A DNA stretch of 64,000 nucleotides from CAVTPU01 sp963736695 (GTDB taxonomy: Bacteria > Actinomycetota > Actinomycetes > Mycobacteriales > Micromonosporaceae), in NCBI GenBank assembly GCA_963736695.1, contig CAVTPU010000004.1:2666001-2730000 (forward strand), in the 5' to 3' direction. The notes beneath the pieces are model-generated. The model did not search any database. It worked only from the letters and a program-made list of their open reading frames with translations, and was not told the DNA's origin. Shown piece by piece: positions 37,175 through 46,130 of this stretch. Every line of letters begins with the position of its first letter. The stretch's first letter is position 1. Position numbers and translations under genes: made by a program.

Positions 37175-38107
37175 TCAGGAGTCCGGCGGTGGAATCACGG
37201 CAGGCGCGGGTGTCGGCGCGTTGAAGACCGTCGCGACGAGATCGGTGACCACATGCACGCCGTGGTCGATCGTGTCTCCGCCGGGCAGTTGGTGATACAT
37301 CACGGCGACCACATATCGTTCGTCCGGGCCGGCGAAACCCACCGTCGCCGTGACCCAGTGGTCCACGTCATCGTCGCGCTCGATGGACCAGCCGTTTTTC
37401 ACACCAGGGTGTTCCTGCGGGCCGACGGCCCACACACCCCAACGCTGCACCGACCCGACCCCGCGCATCGCCTCGACGATTTCGGCCCGATCCCGGCGGT
37501 CGAGTGTGTCGAGGACGTAGGACATGAGGTTGCTCAGATCGTGGGCTGAGCATTTGATGAAGCCCCACCGGCGGGGAAATCCCGAGACATAGCCTGCGCT
37601 ACGCATCCCGTACGTGTATCGAAAGCGCGATATCAGGGTGTTGTCCACGGCGTATTTGTCCCAGAGCCGATCGGCGGCGGCGTTGTCCGAGACGGCGAGC
37701 ATGGCGGCGATGTCTTTCTCGTCCGCGCCGCTCAACGTGATCTTCTTGGCTCGGTCGAGTTCCCGCAACGCGACGGCGAGGGCGAGTTTTGGCGTGGAGG
37801 CCGCCCAGATTCGGGTCTTCGCCGCGCCCGAGGTCCAGACCGCGCCGGTGCGACGGTCGCGAACCTCAATGCCGAGATAGCCTCGCTGGGCCGCGACGAA
37901 CGTCTCGGCTGCGGCGAACCCGCACTTCCACAGGTCGGGGCAGCCGGCTCCAGTGGGCATGGCGGCTGGCGCGGGCGTGGCCGGCGTTGAGGATGCGCCC
38001 CGATCTGGCTGGGTCGGATCGGCCGACGCGGCTCGGACGAGGACGAACGCACCGATCGCGACCGTGAGCGCGACGCCCGCCGCGATCAGACTTCGGGTGG
38101 CTCGCAC
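37175..38107 (-). CDS. Beta-lactamase-fold serine hydrolase (class A/penicillin-interacting)
   Basis: A 310-residue exported protein with an N-terminal hydrophobic helix (about 6-27) followed by a Pro/Ala-rich linker (30-55). All three active-site motifs are in order: SxxK as Ser104-Thr-Pro-Lys107, SDN at 140-142, and KNG at 237-239. The glutamate loop typical of true class A enzymes is not obvious, so it may be a lipid-anchored or secreted peptidase rather than a resistance enzyme. I chose GTG 38107, with AGGGG nine bases ahead. The longer frame would overlap the glycosyltransferase stop. It lies six bases after that gene and may be co-transcribed. Confidence 0.82.
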   Translation of the reverse strand: MRATRSLIAAGVALTVAIGAFVLVRAASADPTQPDRGASSTPATPAPAAMPTGAGCPDLWKCGFAAAETFVAAQRGYLGIEVRDRRTGAVWTSGAAKTRIWAASTPKLALAVALRELDRAKKITLSGADEKDIAAMLAVSDNAAADRLWDKYAVDNTLISRFRYTYGMRSAGYVSGFPRRWGFIKCSAHDLSNLMSYVLDTLDRRDRAEIVEAMRGVGSVQRWGVWAVGPQEHPGVKNGWSIERDDDVDHWVTATVGFAGPDERYVVAVMYHQLPGGDTIDHGVHVVTDLVATVFNAPTPAPAVIPPPDS

Positions 38108-38112
38108 GTCTT

Positions 38113-38820
38113 TTAGCCCCTGTCGCGCCGCACGGGCCGCGAACGCATCCGCTCGCGGCTGAGAATCCACAACGCCTCGACCCCGTCCCTCCAAGTGATC
38201 TTTTTGCCCTCTTCCCGGGTCCGTGCCCGATAGGAGATCGGGACCTCATAGGGCAGAATTCGCCGACGCAGGAGTTTGCCCGTTACCTCAGCCTCCATGC
38301 CAAACCCGGCGGAGCGGATCCGCAGCGACCGGAAGAGCTCGATCGGCATGAGCTTGAAACACGTTTCAAGATCCGAGATGTACGAGTTGTAGATCATGTT
38401 CGCCACCATGGTGACGCCCTTGTTGCCCATCACGTACCAGAACGAATACGCGCTGTGGCTGCCGAATGTCCGGTTGCCGTAGACCACCGAGGCGCGGCCG
38501 TCGAGCACCGGGTCGAGCAGCCGGGGGATGTCCTGCGGGTCGTATTCCAGGTCCGCGTCGAGGATGACCATGTAGTCGCCGGTGGCACGGGCGACGGCGG
38601 TCTGAATTGCCGCGCCCTTGCCGCGGTTGCGTGGATGAACCTCGACGGTCACCCGGGGATCATCGAGACCGGCGAGATAGTCCGCCGTTCCGTCGCGGCT
38701 GCCATCGTCGACGACGACGAGTTCTATCTCACACGGGTAGGTGACCTCGAGCGCTTGCTTCACCGCGTTGGCGATGAGCAGGCGCTCGTTGTAGACCGGC
38801 ATGAGGATGGAGAGTTTCAC
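38113..38820 (-). CDS. Family 2 glycosyltransferase (dolichyl-phosphate mannosyltransferase-like)
   Basis: A 235-residue cytoplasmic GT2 enzyme: MKLSILMPVYNERLL at the start, the nucleotide-binding VVVDDGSRDGTADYL, and the metal-binding DADLEYDPQD (a DxD-like motif). NPR-like and GFGMEAEVTGKLLRR segments are as in polyprenyl-phosphate sugar transferases of the DPM1 group. It has no C-terminal membrane helices. GTG 38820 has GGAG six bases ahead. It diverges from a methyltransferase gene with 75 bases between starts. Confidence 0.92.
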   Translation of the reverse strand: MKLSILMPVYNERLLIANAVKQALEVTYPCEIELVVVDDGSRDGTADYLAGLDDPRVTVEVHPRNRGKGAAIQTAVARATGDYMVILDADLEYDPQDIPRLLDPVLDGRASVVYGNRTFGSHSAYSFWYVMGNKGVTMVANMIYNSYISDLETCFKLMPIELFRSLRIRSAGFGMEAEVTGKLLRRRILPYEVPISYRARTREEGKKITWRDGVEALWILSRERMRSRPVRRDRG

Positions 38821-38895
38821 GATCGACTCCTGGGCGACGACCTCACCGGGCGGGGCGTACGTCGAGCGGTCGACGCATCTGACAGAGTCTACGGC

Positions 38896-39639
38896 GTGAC
38901 CGAGCTGACCGGGGATACCCGTTTGCAGTCTGACGTGCTGGAAGATCTGTCGGACGCGGTCCGCTATCGACGATGGTTGGCCGATCTCGCGCGACCGCAC
39001 CTCGGCGAAGAGCCGATCGAGATCGGTTCCGGCACGGGCGACTATGCCCTGGAGTGGATCGATTCGGTGAGCCAGTTCACCGCGACGGAGGCCGACGAGC
39101 ACCGATTCGCCCAGCTCACACAGCGCTTCGCTGGTCACTCGACGATCCGCACCCGGTGGCTTCTCCTCGGCGGTGGGGAGATTCCGGACGACCACGTCGC
39201 ACGGCACACCTGCGCTATCGCGTACAACATCTTGGAGCACATCCCGGACCACGTTCGTGCGCTTCGGGATATGGCGGCGCTGGTTCGCCCGGGCGGGTCG
39301 GTGATCTTGATCGTTCCGGCTTTTCCGTCCGCGATGTCGCGCTTCGACCGCGCGATCGGCCACCAACGCCGATATACGCGGGCCAGCGCCCGCGCGGCGG
39401 TGCAGGCCGCCGGGCTCGACCCTGTCGAGGTTCGCTACGTCAACCCGATCGGCTTGCTGAGTTGGTATGTCACGGTCAAGGGCCTTCGGATGACCCCACG
39501 CAACGGTGCGATGCTGCGCCTCTATGACCGCTGTGTCGTGCCGATCGCCCGAGCGCTCGACGGTCGCGTCCCCATGCCATGGGGGCAATCGGTCTTCGTG
39601 GTCGCGAGGGTCTCGCCGCTGACCTCGCTCAGCCCATGA
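38896..39639 (+). CDS. Class I SAM-dependent methyltransferase
   Basis: A 247-residue protein with motif I EIGSGTGDYALEWI and downstream YNILEHIPDHVRALRDMAALVRPGG, a typical methyltransferase core. The GTG start at 38896 lacks a clear ribosome site. The last eleven bases overlap the convergent binding-protein gene. Position next to a GT2 gene suggests modification of a sugar or lipid, but the substrate is unknown. Confidence 0.87.
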   Translation: MTELTGDTRLQSDVLEDLSDAVRYRRWLADLARPHLGEEPIEIGSGTGDYALEWIDSVSQFTATEADEHRFAQLTQRFAGHSTIRTRWLLLGGGEIPDDHVARHTCAIAYNILEHIPDHVRALRDMAALVRPGGSVILIVPAFPSAMSRFDRAIGHQRRYTRASARAAVQAAGLDPVEVRYVNPIGLLSWYVTVKGLRMTPRNGAMLRLYDRCVVPIARALDGRVPMPWGQSVFVVARVSPLTSLSP

Positions 39640-40798
39640 CCGCGAGATCGGCGGCGAGAAGGTTCGCCGACATCTGCCCGTCGAGTCGCAGCTGCCGCAA
39701 ATACCACATCTGTTGCGCCGAGCGGGTGATGTTGAACGTCCACAGACCCCGCGGACTGTCGACCTGGCCGAGCAGACTGAGGTATTTGTTGAGGACGAAT
39801 GGGCTGAGTTCCCCGCTGACCATCCGGAGAGCCCTGTCGAGGATGGCCGCGCAGTCATAGGCCGCCATCGCTGTTGTGCTCGGCTGCGCGCCGTATTTGA
39901 GGTGGTAAGCGGAGACAAATCGACGGTTGGCGTCATTGTCGAGATCTGGCGCGTAGTTCGCGGCGGTGAAGACCCGTTTGGGCAGTGGGGTGACTTTGCT
40001 GACGTCGAATGTCTCGGTGAGCGCCGCCGGGCCGACCAGGATCGCGTCGAGGTTCGCCTGTTGAAAGGCTCGAAGAAGATCCCGCGCCTGATTGCCGGTG
40101 TAGGAGCAGAAGATCACGTCCGCGCGGCTGCGGCGTGCGTCCTCGACAAGCCCGGCAGGATCAGCGGAGTCGAGAGTGTCGCCGACCACCTTGCCATTGA
40201 GTTCGCTGAACGCCTTGACGAAGCCGTTCGCGTCTTCGTTGCCGGCGAGTTCCTTGGCCCTGAGGACATAGGCTCTGGAGCCGTGGGCGACGGCGTAGCT
40301 GGCGAGCGCCGAACCCGCTTCCCCTTCAAGGTGGGACGCGCGCCAGATGTAGAAGGCCCCCGGAAGATCCTTGGGCGCGGCGTTCGCGCAGATCAGCGGG
40401 GTTTTTGCCTGCTCGATCGGGTCGCGTGCGGAGAGCACGGCGGTCGCTGTCGAGGTTCCGGCGATCGCGAGCACGTTTTGCGACAGGAGGGACTCGACGG
40501 CCGCCCGAGCCGACGTCGGGGTGGAGCCCTCGTCCGCGATCTTGAGGTCGACATCGTGCCGCCCCAGACGTTGACTGTGCTCGTGCAGGAAGAGCCGGAA
40601 TCCGTTGGTGATCTCCGAACCGATCCGGCCGTTAGGTCCGGTCGCGGGCGAGATCAAGCCGATGACAATGCGGTCGCCCAGTGGCTCATCGGACTCAACG
40701 GTCGGGTCGGACGACTCTCCGGAGCAGGCCGCGAGCGTGCCGGCAGCGGTCAGTCCCCCGAAGAGTTTCAAAACTTGCCGACGGTCCAGTTGCGACAC
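39629..40798 (-). CDS. Branched-chain amino-acid-type ABC substrate-binding lipoprotein (LivK family)
   Basis: A 389-residue exported lipoprotein. The N-terminus has DRRQVLKLFGG, which resembles a twin-arginine motif, and the lipobox LAACSG. The mature part follows type I periplasmic-binding folds: IVIGLISPATGPNGRIGSE, GTSTATAVLSA, and ADVIFCSYTGNQARDLLRA. GTG 40798 has GAGGAG just ahead. No permease or ATPase gene is beside it, so its transporter partners must be elsewhere, or it has a sensing role. It overlaps the convergent methyltransferase by eleven bases. Confidence 0.88.
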   Translation of the reverse strand: MSQLDRRQVLKLFGGLTAAGTLAACSGESSDPTVESDEPLGDRIVIGLISPATGPNGRIGSEITNGFRLFLHEHSQRLGRHDVDLKIADEGSTPTSARAAVESLLSQNVLAIAGTSTATAVLSARDPIEQAKTPLICANAAPKDLPGAFYIWRASHLEGEAGSALASYAVAHGSRAYVLRAKELAGNEDANGFVKAFSELNGKVVGDTLDSADPAGLVEDARRSRADVIFCSYTGNQARDLLRAFQQANLDAILVGPAALTETFDVSKVTPLPKRVFTAANYAPDLDNDANRRFVSAYHLKYGAQPSTTAMAAYDCAAILDRALRMVSGELSPFVLNKYLSLLGQVDSPRGLWTFNITRSAQQMWYLRQLRLDGQMSANLLAADLAVMG

Positions 40799-40837
40799 CG
40801 TTGCTCCTCGTGCGGCCAAAGGGTGGTGGGGTGCAGC

Positions 40838-41773
40838 TCACGATAGCGCGACCGGCTCCCCAGGGCTCGTGTCGAATGCGTTGAGCACCGATGCCCACGC
40901 CGTTGATTCCGGATCAATCAGAGCAAAATGGTCAGTGTGCGCGAGTTCGTGGTAGGCGACCAGGTCGCCTGCGGCGCGTGCGGCGGCGACAAAGCCTCGG
41001 GACAGGCCGATTGGCACCTGAATGTCGGCGTCGCCGTGTAGCACCGTGACCAGCACGCCGAGCGGCAGTAGACGCATCGGGTCGGCGGTGGCGAACCGAT
41101 CGGGCACCTCGGCCGGCCCCCCACCCAGCAGCGCTGTGACCGCTCCCTCGTCCAGATCGAGCCGGTGGGCCTCGGCGAGGTCTGCGACGGGAGCGAGGGC
41201 GACGACTCGGACGCTGGCGAACTCAGGTGCGGACGGGTCGCGGGCCGCTTGGGCCCACCGCAGTTGCACCGCTCCCCAGAGCGCGAGGTGGCCGCCTGCC
41301 GAGTGGCCACCGATGATGAGGTGACTCGTGTCGACCGGAACTTTCTGCGCGATGAGCCGGGGTGCGAGGCGCAGCGCACGGCTGACATCGTCGAAGGTGC
41401 CCGGCCAGCCGCCGCCGGGGGCTCCGGTGCGGCGATACTCGACGGTCGCCACGACGAATCCGGCCGCACTGAGCGCCTGCGCGAGGGGGCCGACATGGGC
41501 CCGGTCATATTCGGCGCGCCAGAATCCGCCGTGCAGAAACAGCACAAGCGGGGCGGGCGGCTGGGCCGGTGCGGTAACCATGGAGGAGGAGGGTTTGACG
41601 GCGGGGACGCCGCTCTGGGCTGGGCCGCGCAGTGGCGAGGCTGTTTCGGATTCGCGCCCCATGTTGGGAGGAAGCCGCACATCAGCTATCTGATCGGCGT
41701 GATCACCATAGGCAACGGTGAAGTCGGGCGGCCGGGCCGGACGACGCAACACGGCACGGGAATCCTCACTCAC
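40838..41773 (-). CDS. Alpha/beta hydrolase (esterase or kynurenine-formamidase-like)
   Basis: A 311-residue cytoplasmic hydrolase of the BD-FAE/hormone-sensitive-lipase-like group. LFLHGGFWRAEYD is the HGG(F/Y)W oxyanion-hole motif seen in kynurenine formamidases, and the nucleophile elbow is IGGHSAGGHLAL. The late HGDADIQVP and LAHTDHF supply the Asp and His of the triad. The GTG start gives a normal length. It is divergent from bpa with 59 bases between them. Confidence 0.88.
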   Translation of the reverse strand: MSEDSRAVLRRPARPPDFTVAYGDHADQIADVRLPPNMGRESETASPLRGPAQSGVPAVKPSSSMVTAPAQPPAPLVLFLHGGFWRAEYDRAHVGPLAQALSAAGFVVATVEYRRTGAPGGGWPGTFDDVSRALRLAPRLIAQKVPVDTSHLIIGGHSAGGHLALWGAVQLRWAQAARDPSAPEFASVRVVALAPVADLAEAHRLDLDEGAVTALLGGGPAEVPDRFATADPMRLLPLGVLVTVLHGDADIQVPIGLSRGFVAAARAAGDLVAYHELAHTDHFALIDPESTAWASVLNAFDTSPGEPVALS

Positions 41774-41832
41774 CAGTCAACGCTATCGTGAATCGTTGCC
41801 ACCAATAACCCGACAACAGGAGGCGTACGGCG

Positions 41833-42459
41833 ATGAGCCACCCCAAGCAAGACGGAACCGCACCGGAGCCTGACACCGAGTCGCAGTCGAAAACCGTCGT
41901 GGTGGTGGGTCCGGACGGCCGACCCATCGGGACCATGGAGGTTGACGGCGCTGACGAGGATGCGGCTGGGCGCAGAGGCGACGACGAAGATCCCGCACGG
42001 TTGATCGAACAGCCGGCCAAGGTCATGCGGATCGGCAGCATGATCAAGCAGCTGCTTGACGAGGTCAAGGCCGCGCCTCTCGACGAGAAGTCCCGACAAC
42101 GCCTCACCGAGATCCACCGCCGATCGATCACGGAGTTGGAGACCGGACTCGCCCCCGAGCTCATCGATGAGCTCGACCGACTGTCGCTGCCTTTCGAAGA
42201 GGGCGCGACGCCGAGTGATTCTGAGCTGCGCGTCGCGCAGGGCCAACTCGTCGGCTGGCTGGAAGGCCTTTTTCACGGCATCCAAGCGGCGTTGGTGGCC
42301 CAACAGATGGCGGCCCGACTCCAGTTGGAACAGATGCGTGGCGGCCGACCAGCCCTCACCGTCGGGCCGTCGGGCATGCCGGTGATGCCAGGGATGCCTG
42401 ACGGTGGCGGTCCCGGCGAGGAGCGCGGCGAGCACGGTCGGACCGGCCAATACCTCTAG
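41833..42459 (+). CDS. bpa: Bacterial proteasome activator
   Basis: A 208-residue Bpa protein (DUF2587): an ATP-independent ring that opens the 20S proteasome. It has a disordered acidic N-terminus (about 1-55), the helical core (IGSMIKQLLDEVKAAPLDE and ITELETGLAPELIDELDRL), and ends exactly in GQYL, the C-terminal gate-opening motif that docks into the proteasome. Gly/Pro/Met-rich sequence precedes the tail, as in Mycobacterium Bpa. GGAGG lies about seven bases before ATG 41833. It implies that this organism has a 20S proteasome, encoded outside the window. Confidence 0.95.
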   Translation: MSHPKQDGTAPEPDTESQSKTVVVVGPDGRPIGTMEVDGADEDAAGRRGDDEDPARLIEQPAKVMRIGSMIKQLLDEVKAAPLDEKSRQRLTEIHRRSITELETGLAPELIDELDRLSLPFEEGATPSDSELRVAQGQLVGWLEGLFHGIQAALVAQQMAARLQLEQMRGGRPALTVGPSGMPVMPGMPDGGGPGEERGEHGRTGQYL

Positions 42460-43289
42460 TCGCCACCCGTGCGCTGGTGTGACGCGAGCAGCGCCTCGAC
42501 CCAGCGGGCGACGCCGTCGGCGTCGTTGCTCGCGGTCACCTCGTCGGCCAACGCGAGCACCTCCGGGTGGGCATTGGCCACCGCCACTCGGCGCCAGCCG
42601 GCCCACCGGAACATTGGCACGTCGTTGGGCATGTCGCCGAAGACACACACATCGGCGGAGGTGATCCCCAGGGCCTCCGCCACCACGGCGAGGCCGCTGG
42701 CCTTGTCGACTCCGGGTGCGGTGATCTCCACGAAACCCAGGCCCGCCTGCGTGAGGGTCGCCAGCTCTGCGGGGATGAGCCCGCGACCGATGGCGAGCAA
42801 CTCGTCGGCGGTGATGTTCTCAGCGCGGGCGAAGCCCTTATAGACAGGGCCCGCAAGCGCGAGCACGCGGTCATAGGCGATCCACTCCGGATACGGCCAG
42901 ACGACGTGGGCGTCGCCCCACAGCGGCGACCGAGGCTTATCCAGCGCCTCCACAAGGATCGACAGCGGACCGACTACCGCCTCCAACCGGGCCAGCACCT
43001 CGGTGAGGTCGGCTCCTGACATTTGCCGCCGAGCCAGCACCAGCGGCTCCGCGAGGTCTCGCTGATCGACCACATAGGCGCCCTGCGCCAGCACGAGAAA
43101 GTCTGCGGCGGGAAGGTCGCGACGACACAGGTCGATGAGGCGCGCACCTCGGCCGGTCACCGCCGCGATGGCGATGCCGGCGTCGTGCGCGCGCCCCATG
43201 ACCCGTACGGAATAGTCGGAGACGGTCTCGTCGCCGCGAACCAGGGTGCCGTCAAGATCCGTCGCGATGAGTCTCGGCAAGCCAGTCAC
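42456..43289 (-). CDS. HAD-superfamily hydrolase, Cof type
   Basis: A 277-residue phosphatase of the Cof/IIB subfamily. Motif I is IATDLDGTLVRGDE near the N-terminus, motif II is AVTGRG, and the late GDMPNDVPMFRWAG is motif IV. The C2 cap lies between. Substrate unknown; members dephosphorylate small sugar phosphates or nucleotides. GTG 43289 has GGAGG about five bases ahead. It follows serS after 29 bases and its stop overlaps bpa, which is convergent, by four bases. Confidence 0.9.
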   Translation of the reverse strand: MTGLPRLIATDLDGTLVRGDETVSDYSVRVMGRAHDAGIAIAAVTGRGARLIDLCRRDLPAADFLVLAQGAYVVDQRDLAEPLVLARRQMSGADLTEVLARLEAVVGPLSILVEALDKPRSPLWGDAHVVWPYPEWIAYDRVLALAGPVYKGFARAENITADELLAIGRGLIPAELATLTQAGLGFVEITAPGVDKASGLAVVAEALGITSADVCVFGDMPNDVPMFRWAGWRRVAVANAHPEVLALADEVTASNDADGVARWVEALLASHQRTGGD

Positions 43290-43318
43290 GACAACCTCCG
43301 CGGCGGCAGGACCTCGGG

Positions 43319-44587
43319 TCAGCGTGACACCGGCGTCAACACGTCGCGCCCGCCGACAAAGGGACGCAGCGCCTTCGGCACGACGACCGAGCCGTCCGGC
43401 TGCTGATGATTCTCCAGAATCGCCACCAACCACCTGGTTGTGGCGAGGGTCCCGTTGAGGGTCGCCGCGAACTGCGGCCGGCCGTCGCCGTCGCGATAGC
43501 GCACGTTGAGCCGCCGGGCCTGAAACGTCGTGCAGTTGGACGTGGAGGTCACCTCGCGATAGCGCCCCTGCGACGGCACCCACGCCTCGCAGTCGAATTT
43601 GCGCGCGGCCGAGGATCCGAGGTCGCCGGCCGCCACGTCGATGACCCGATAAGGGACCTCGACCTTGGCAAGCATCTCCTCTTCCCAGGCGAGCAGTCGC
43701 AGGTGTTCGTCGGACGCCTCATCGGGCCGGCAATAGGAGAACATCTCGACCTTGTCGAACTGGTGCACTCGCACGATGCCCCGCACGTCCTTGCCATAGG
43801 AGCCGGCCTCCCGACGAAAACATGAGGACCATCCGACATAGCGCCGGGGTCGACCTTCGTCGAGATCGAGGATCTCACTGCCGTGATAGGCCGCGAGAGG
43901 AACCTCGGAGGTGCCGACCAGATAGAGGTCGTCGGCCTCGAGACGATAGATCTCACTCGCGTGAGACCCGAGAAAGCCGGTGCCCTCCATCGACTCGGGC
44001 TTCACGAGTGCCGGAGTGATCATCGGGGTAAACCCGTTCTCCACCGCTTGGGCCACTGCGAGCTGCAGAAGCCCGATCTGCAACAGTGCGCCGACACCGG
44101 TGAGGAAATAGAAACGGCTGCCGGAGACCTTGGCGCCGCGCTCTGTGTCGATCGCCGCGAGCAGCTCACCAAGCTCCACGTGGTCGCGCGGGTTGGTGAT
44201 CGCGGGTGGATCTCCCACCTCGCGCAGCACAACATAGTCGTCCTCGCCGCCGGCCGGCGTCTGTGGCTCGACCACGTTGGAGATGGCGAGGTGCGCCTGA
44301 CGCAACGCTCGGTCGGCGTTGCCCGCCTCGGCTTCGGCGGACTTCACCTGACCGGAGAGTTCTTTGGTGCGGGCGACGAGATCAACGCGCTCGTCGCCGG
44401 TCGCCGAACGCATCTGATTGGACAGTTGCTTCTGCTCGGAGCGCAGCCCCTCGAACCGCTGCAGCGACGTGCGGCGCTGTTCGTCGGCGGCGAGAAGGTC
44501 GTCGACAGCCGACTCCGACTCGCCACGGGTTCGCTGGCTGGCGCGCACAACGTCGGGTTGGTCTCGGACCAGTCGCAGGTCAATCAC
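43319..44587 (-). CDS. serS: Seryl-tRNA synthetase
   Basis: Charges serine tRNAs, including the GCT and TGA isoacceptors in this window. A 422-residue class II enzyme with the N-terminal coiled-coil arm (about 30-100, with long heptads after RLVRDQPDVV). Motif 2 is FRREAGSYGKDVRGIVRVHQ and motif 3 ATLNGTLATTRWLVAILEN, and the usual C-terminal LRPFVGGRD follows. The start is GTG 44587. It leads a two-gene unit with the HAD hydrolase. Confidence 0.97.
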   Translation of the reverse strand: MIDLRLVRDQPDVVRASQRTRGESESAVDDLLAADEQRRTSLQRFEGLRSEQKQLSNQMRSATGDERVDLVARTKELSGQVKSAEAEAGNADRALRQAHLAISNVVEPQTPAGGEDDYVVLREVGDPPAITNPRDHVELGELLAAIDTERGAKVSGSRFYFLTGVGALLQIGLLQLAVAQAVENGFTPMITPALVKPESMEGTGFLGSHASEIYRLEADDLYLVGTSEVPLAAYHGSEILDLDEGRPRRYVGWSSCFRREAGSYGKDVRGIVRVHQFDKVEMFSYCRPDEASDEHLRLLAWEEEMLAKVEVPYRVIDVAAGDLGSSAARKFDCEAWVPSQGRYREVTSTSNCTTFQARRLNVRYRDGDGRPQFAATLNGTLATTRWLVAILENHQQPDGSVVVPKALRPFVGGRDVLTPVSR

Positions 44588-44651
44588 GACTGCCGAGCCT
44601 ACCCTGGTTGGTCGCCGCAGTTCATGCCAGTTATCGACTGGTGACGGCGGG

Positions 44652-45344
44652 TCAGGCGTAAAGGGCGAAGTAGACGGCGATGTAGTGGCATGCTGCGGCG
44701 ATCAGTGTGCAGGCGTGGAAGAATTCGTGATGGCCGAAGACCGTCGGCCACGGGTTCGGCCATCGCAATGCATAGAAGACAGCGCCGACGCTGTAGACCG
44801 CACCTCCGACGATCATCAACACCAACGCGGTCACCCCGCCGTAGTGCAAAATCTCGGGCAGCACGACGACCGCGACCCACCCGAGGGCGATGTAGAGCGG
44901 TGCGCCGATCCATCGGGGCGCGTGCGGCCAGATGATCTTCAACGCGACTCCGGCAATGGCGCCGCCCCACACGACCGGAAGCATCACCGTCGCCGTCGAG
45001 TGCTCCAGCAGCAGCACCGAGAAGGGAGTGTAGGTGCCGGCGATGAAGATGAAGATCATCGAATGGTCCATTCGACGCATCACCTGATAACCCCGCTCGC
45101 TCCACACACGACGGTGATAGAGCGCGCTGATCCCAAAGAGTCCGCAGACGGTGACGCTATAGATCGCGCAGCTGATCACCGGCCCGACTCCGGGTCGGGT
45201 GGCGGCGAGCGAGGTGAGCACCACGCCACCGACGACCGCGACGAAGAAGGCGTATGCGTGTAGCCAACCGCGCATGCGGGGCTTGCCCAGGTCTGCCGGG
45301 GTCAGACGGAGGCCGCCGGAGGGGTGCTGCGTGCTCGTGGTCAC
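44652..45344 (-). CDS. Hemolysin III family (PAQR-like) membrane protein
   Basis: A 230-residue protein with seven hydrophobic helices. ISALYHRRVWSERGYQVMRRMDHSMIFIFIAGTYTPF carries the conserved His-Asp-His pattern and GHHEFFHACT the C-terminal histidines, as in hemolysin III/YqfA proteins. Despite the name, members are probably lipid hydrolases or regulators. The GTG at 45344 follows a TAGGAT box by six bases, so translation is probably leaderless. A palindrome within the promoter suggests repression. Confidence 0.9.
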   Translation of the reverse strand: MTTSTQHPSGGLRLTPADLGKPRMRGWLHAYAFFVAVVGGVVLTSLAATRPGVGPVISCAIYSVTVCGLFGISALYHRRVWSERGYQVMRRMDHSMIFIFIAGTYTPFSVLLLEHSTATVMLPVVWGGAIAGVALKIIWPHAPRWIGAPLYIALGWVAVVVLPEILHYGGVTALVLMIVGGAVYSVGAVFYALRWPNPWPTVFGHHEFFHACTLIAAACHYIAVYFALYA

Positions 45345-45350
45345 CGCACC

Positions 45351-45372
45351 ATCCTACGGTTACGAAACCGTA
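45351..45372 (-). promoter_or_regulatory. Promoter with operator-like palindrome upstream of hemolysin III gene
   Basis: The minus strand has TAGGAT (45356-45351) as -10, six bases before the GTG start. Directly upstream and touching it is the perfect palindrome TACGGTT-N4-AACCGTA (45355-45372), which would sit between -35 and -10. Such a site fits a TetR-type repressor, but no regulator gene is adjacent. Confidence 0.55.
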
Positions 45373-45482
45373 AGTTACCAAGCAGTAGTGGCGTGTCTCA
45401 CGCGCCCGACGGCGCTCGGCGCGCCCACACGTCCCCGTTGAACCAGGGATGATGAAGTATCGACGATGCGAATAGGTGGCCT

Positions 45483-46130
45483 GTGACACCCCCGACCGTC
45501 TCCCTCAACCCGGCCCGGATCCACCCAGCTGGCCCAGCCGCGCTGCTTCTCGACGTCGACCAACCGCAGTCCTGGTTCGCCGAACTATGGCGACGAAAGG
45601 AGACCGGCGACCTCGACGTGACCGAAATCGTGCCGGGCGCCCGAACCGTCCTTCTGTCCGGAGTTCGAGATCCCGTGGCGGCCGCTGGGGTCGTGCGCCA
45701 CATCGCGCGTACGGGTGCGGCCACCACGACCGGCAGCGAAACCACCACAGTGGCGATCGCGGTGACCTTTACCGGCGACGACCTGCCTCAGGTCGCCGAG
45801 CTCTGGGGCACCGACGTGACCGGTGTCATCGACCGCCTATGCGCCACCGAGCTGCACGTCGCGTTCTGTGGATTCGCCCCTGGCTGGGCCTATCTCGCAG
45901 GACTGCCCGAGGAGCTCGCGGTGCCTCGACTGGCGACCCCCCGCACCCGGGTTCCCGCCGGCTCGGTCGCCCTCGCCGGCGCCTACGCCGGGATCTATCC
46001 CACCGCCTCACCCGGCGGCTGGCTGCTCGTGGGCGAAACCACAGTCCGCCTCTTCGACCCCGCCCGAACCCCACCAGCACTGCTCACTCCAGGCACACGG
46101 GTTCGTTTCGTTCAGGCTGCCGCATCATGA
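45483..46130 (+). CDS. pxpB: 5-oxoprolinase subunit B (KipI family)
   Basis: Part of the PxpABC 5-oxoprolinase, which uses ATP to turn pyroglutamate into glutamate. The 215-residue protein has the allophanate-hydrolase C-type fold with HVAFCGFAPGWAYLAGLP, PRTRVPAGSVALAG and the YPTASPGGWLLVG segment, which are highly conserved. GTG 45483 has GGTGG five bases ahead. Its TGA overlaps the pxpC ATG by four bases. Confidence 0.95.
   Translation: MTPPTVSLNPARIHPAGPAALLLDVDQPQSWFAELWRRKETGDLDVTEIVPGARTVLLSGVRDPVAAAGVVRHIARTGAATTTGSETTTVAIAVTFTGDDLPQVAELWGTDVTGVIDRLCATELHVAFCGFAPGWAYLAGLPEELAVPRLATPRTRVPAGSVALAGAYAGIYPTASPGGWLLVGETTVRLFDPARTPPALLTPGTRVRFVQAAAS

Noticed and set aside
37175..38107. 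The protein could be annotated as an antibiotic-resistance beta-lactamase.
   Set aside because: SxxK, SDN and KNG are present, but the glutamate loop is not evident and the N-terminus looks like a membrane anchor with a Pro/Ala linker; a general serine hydrolase call is safer.
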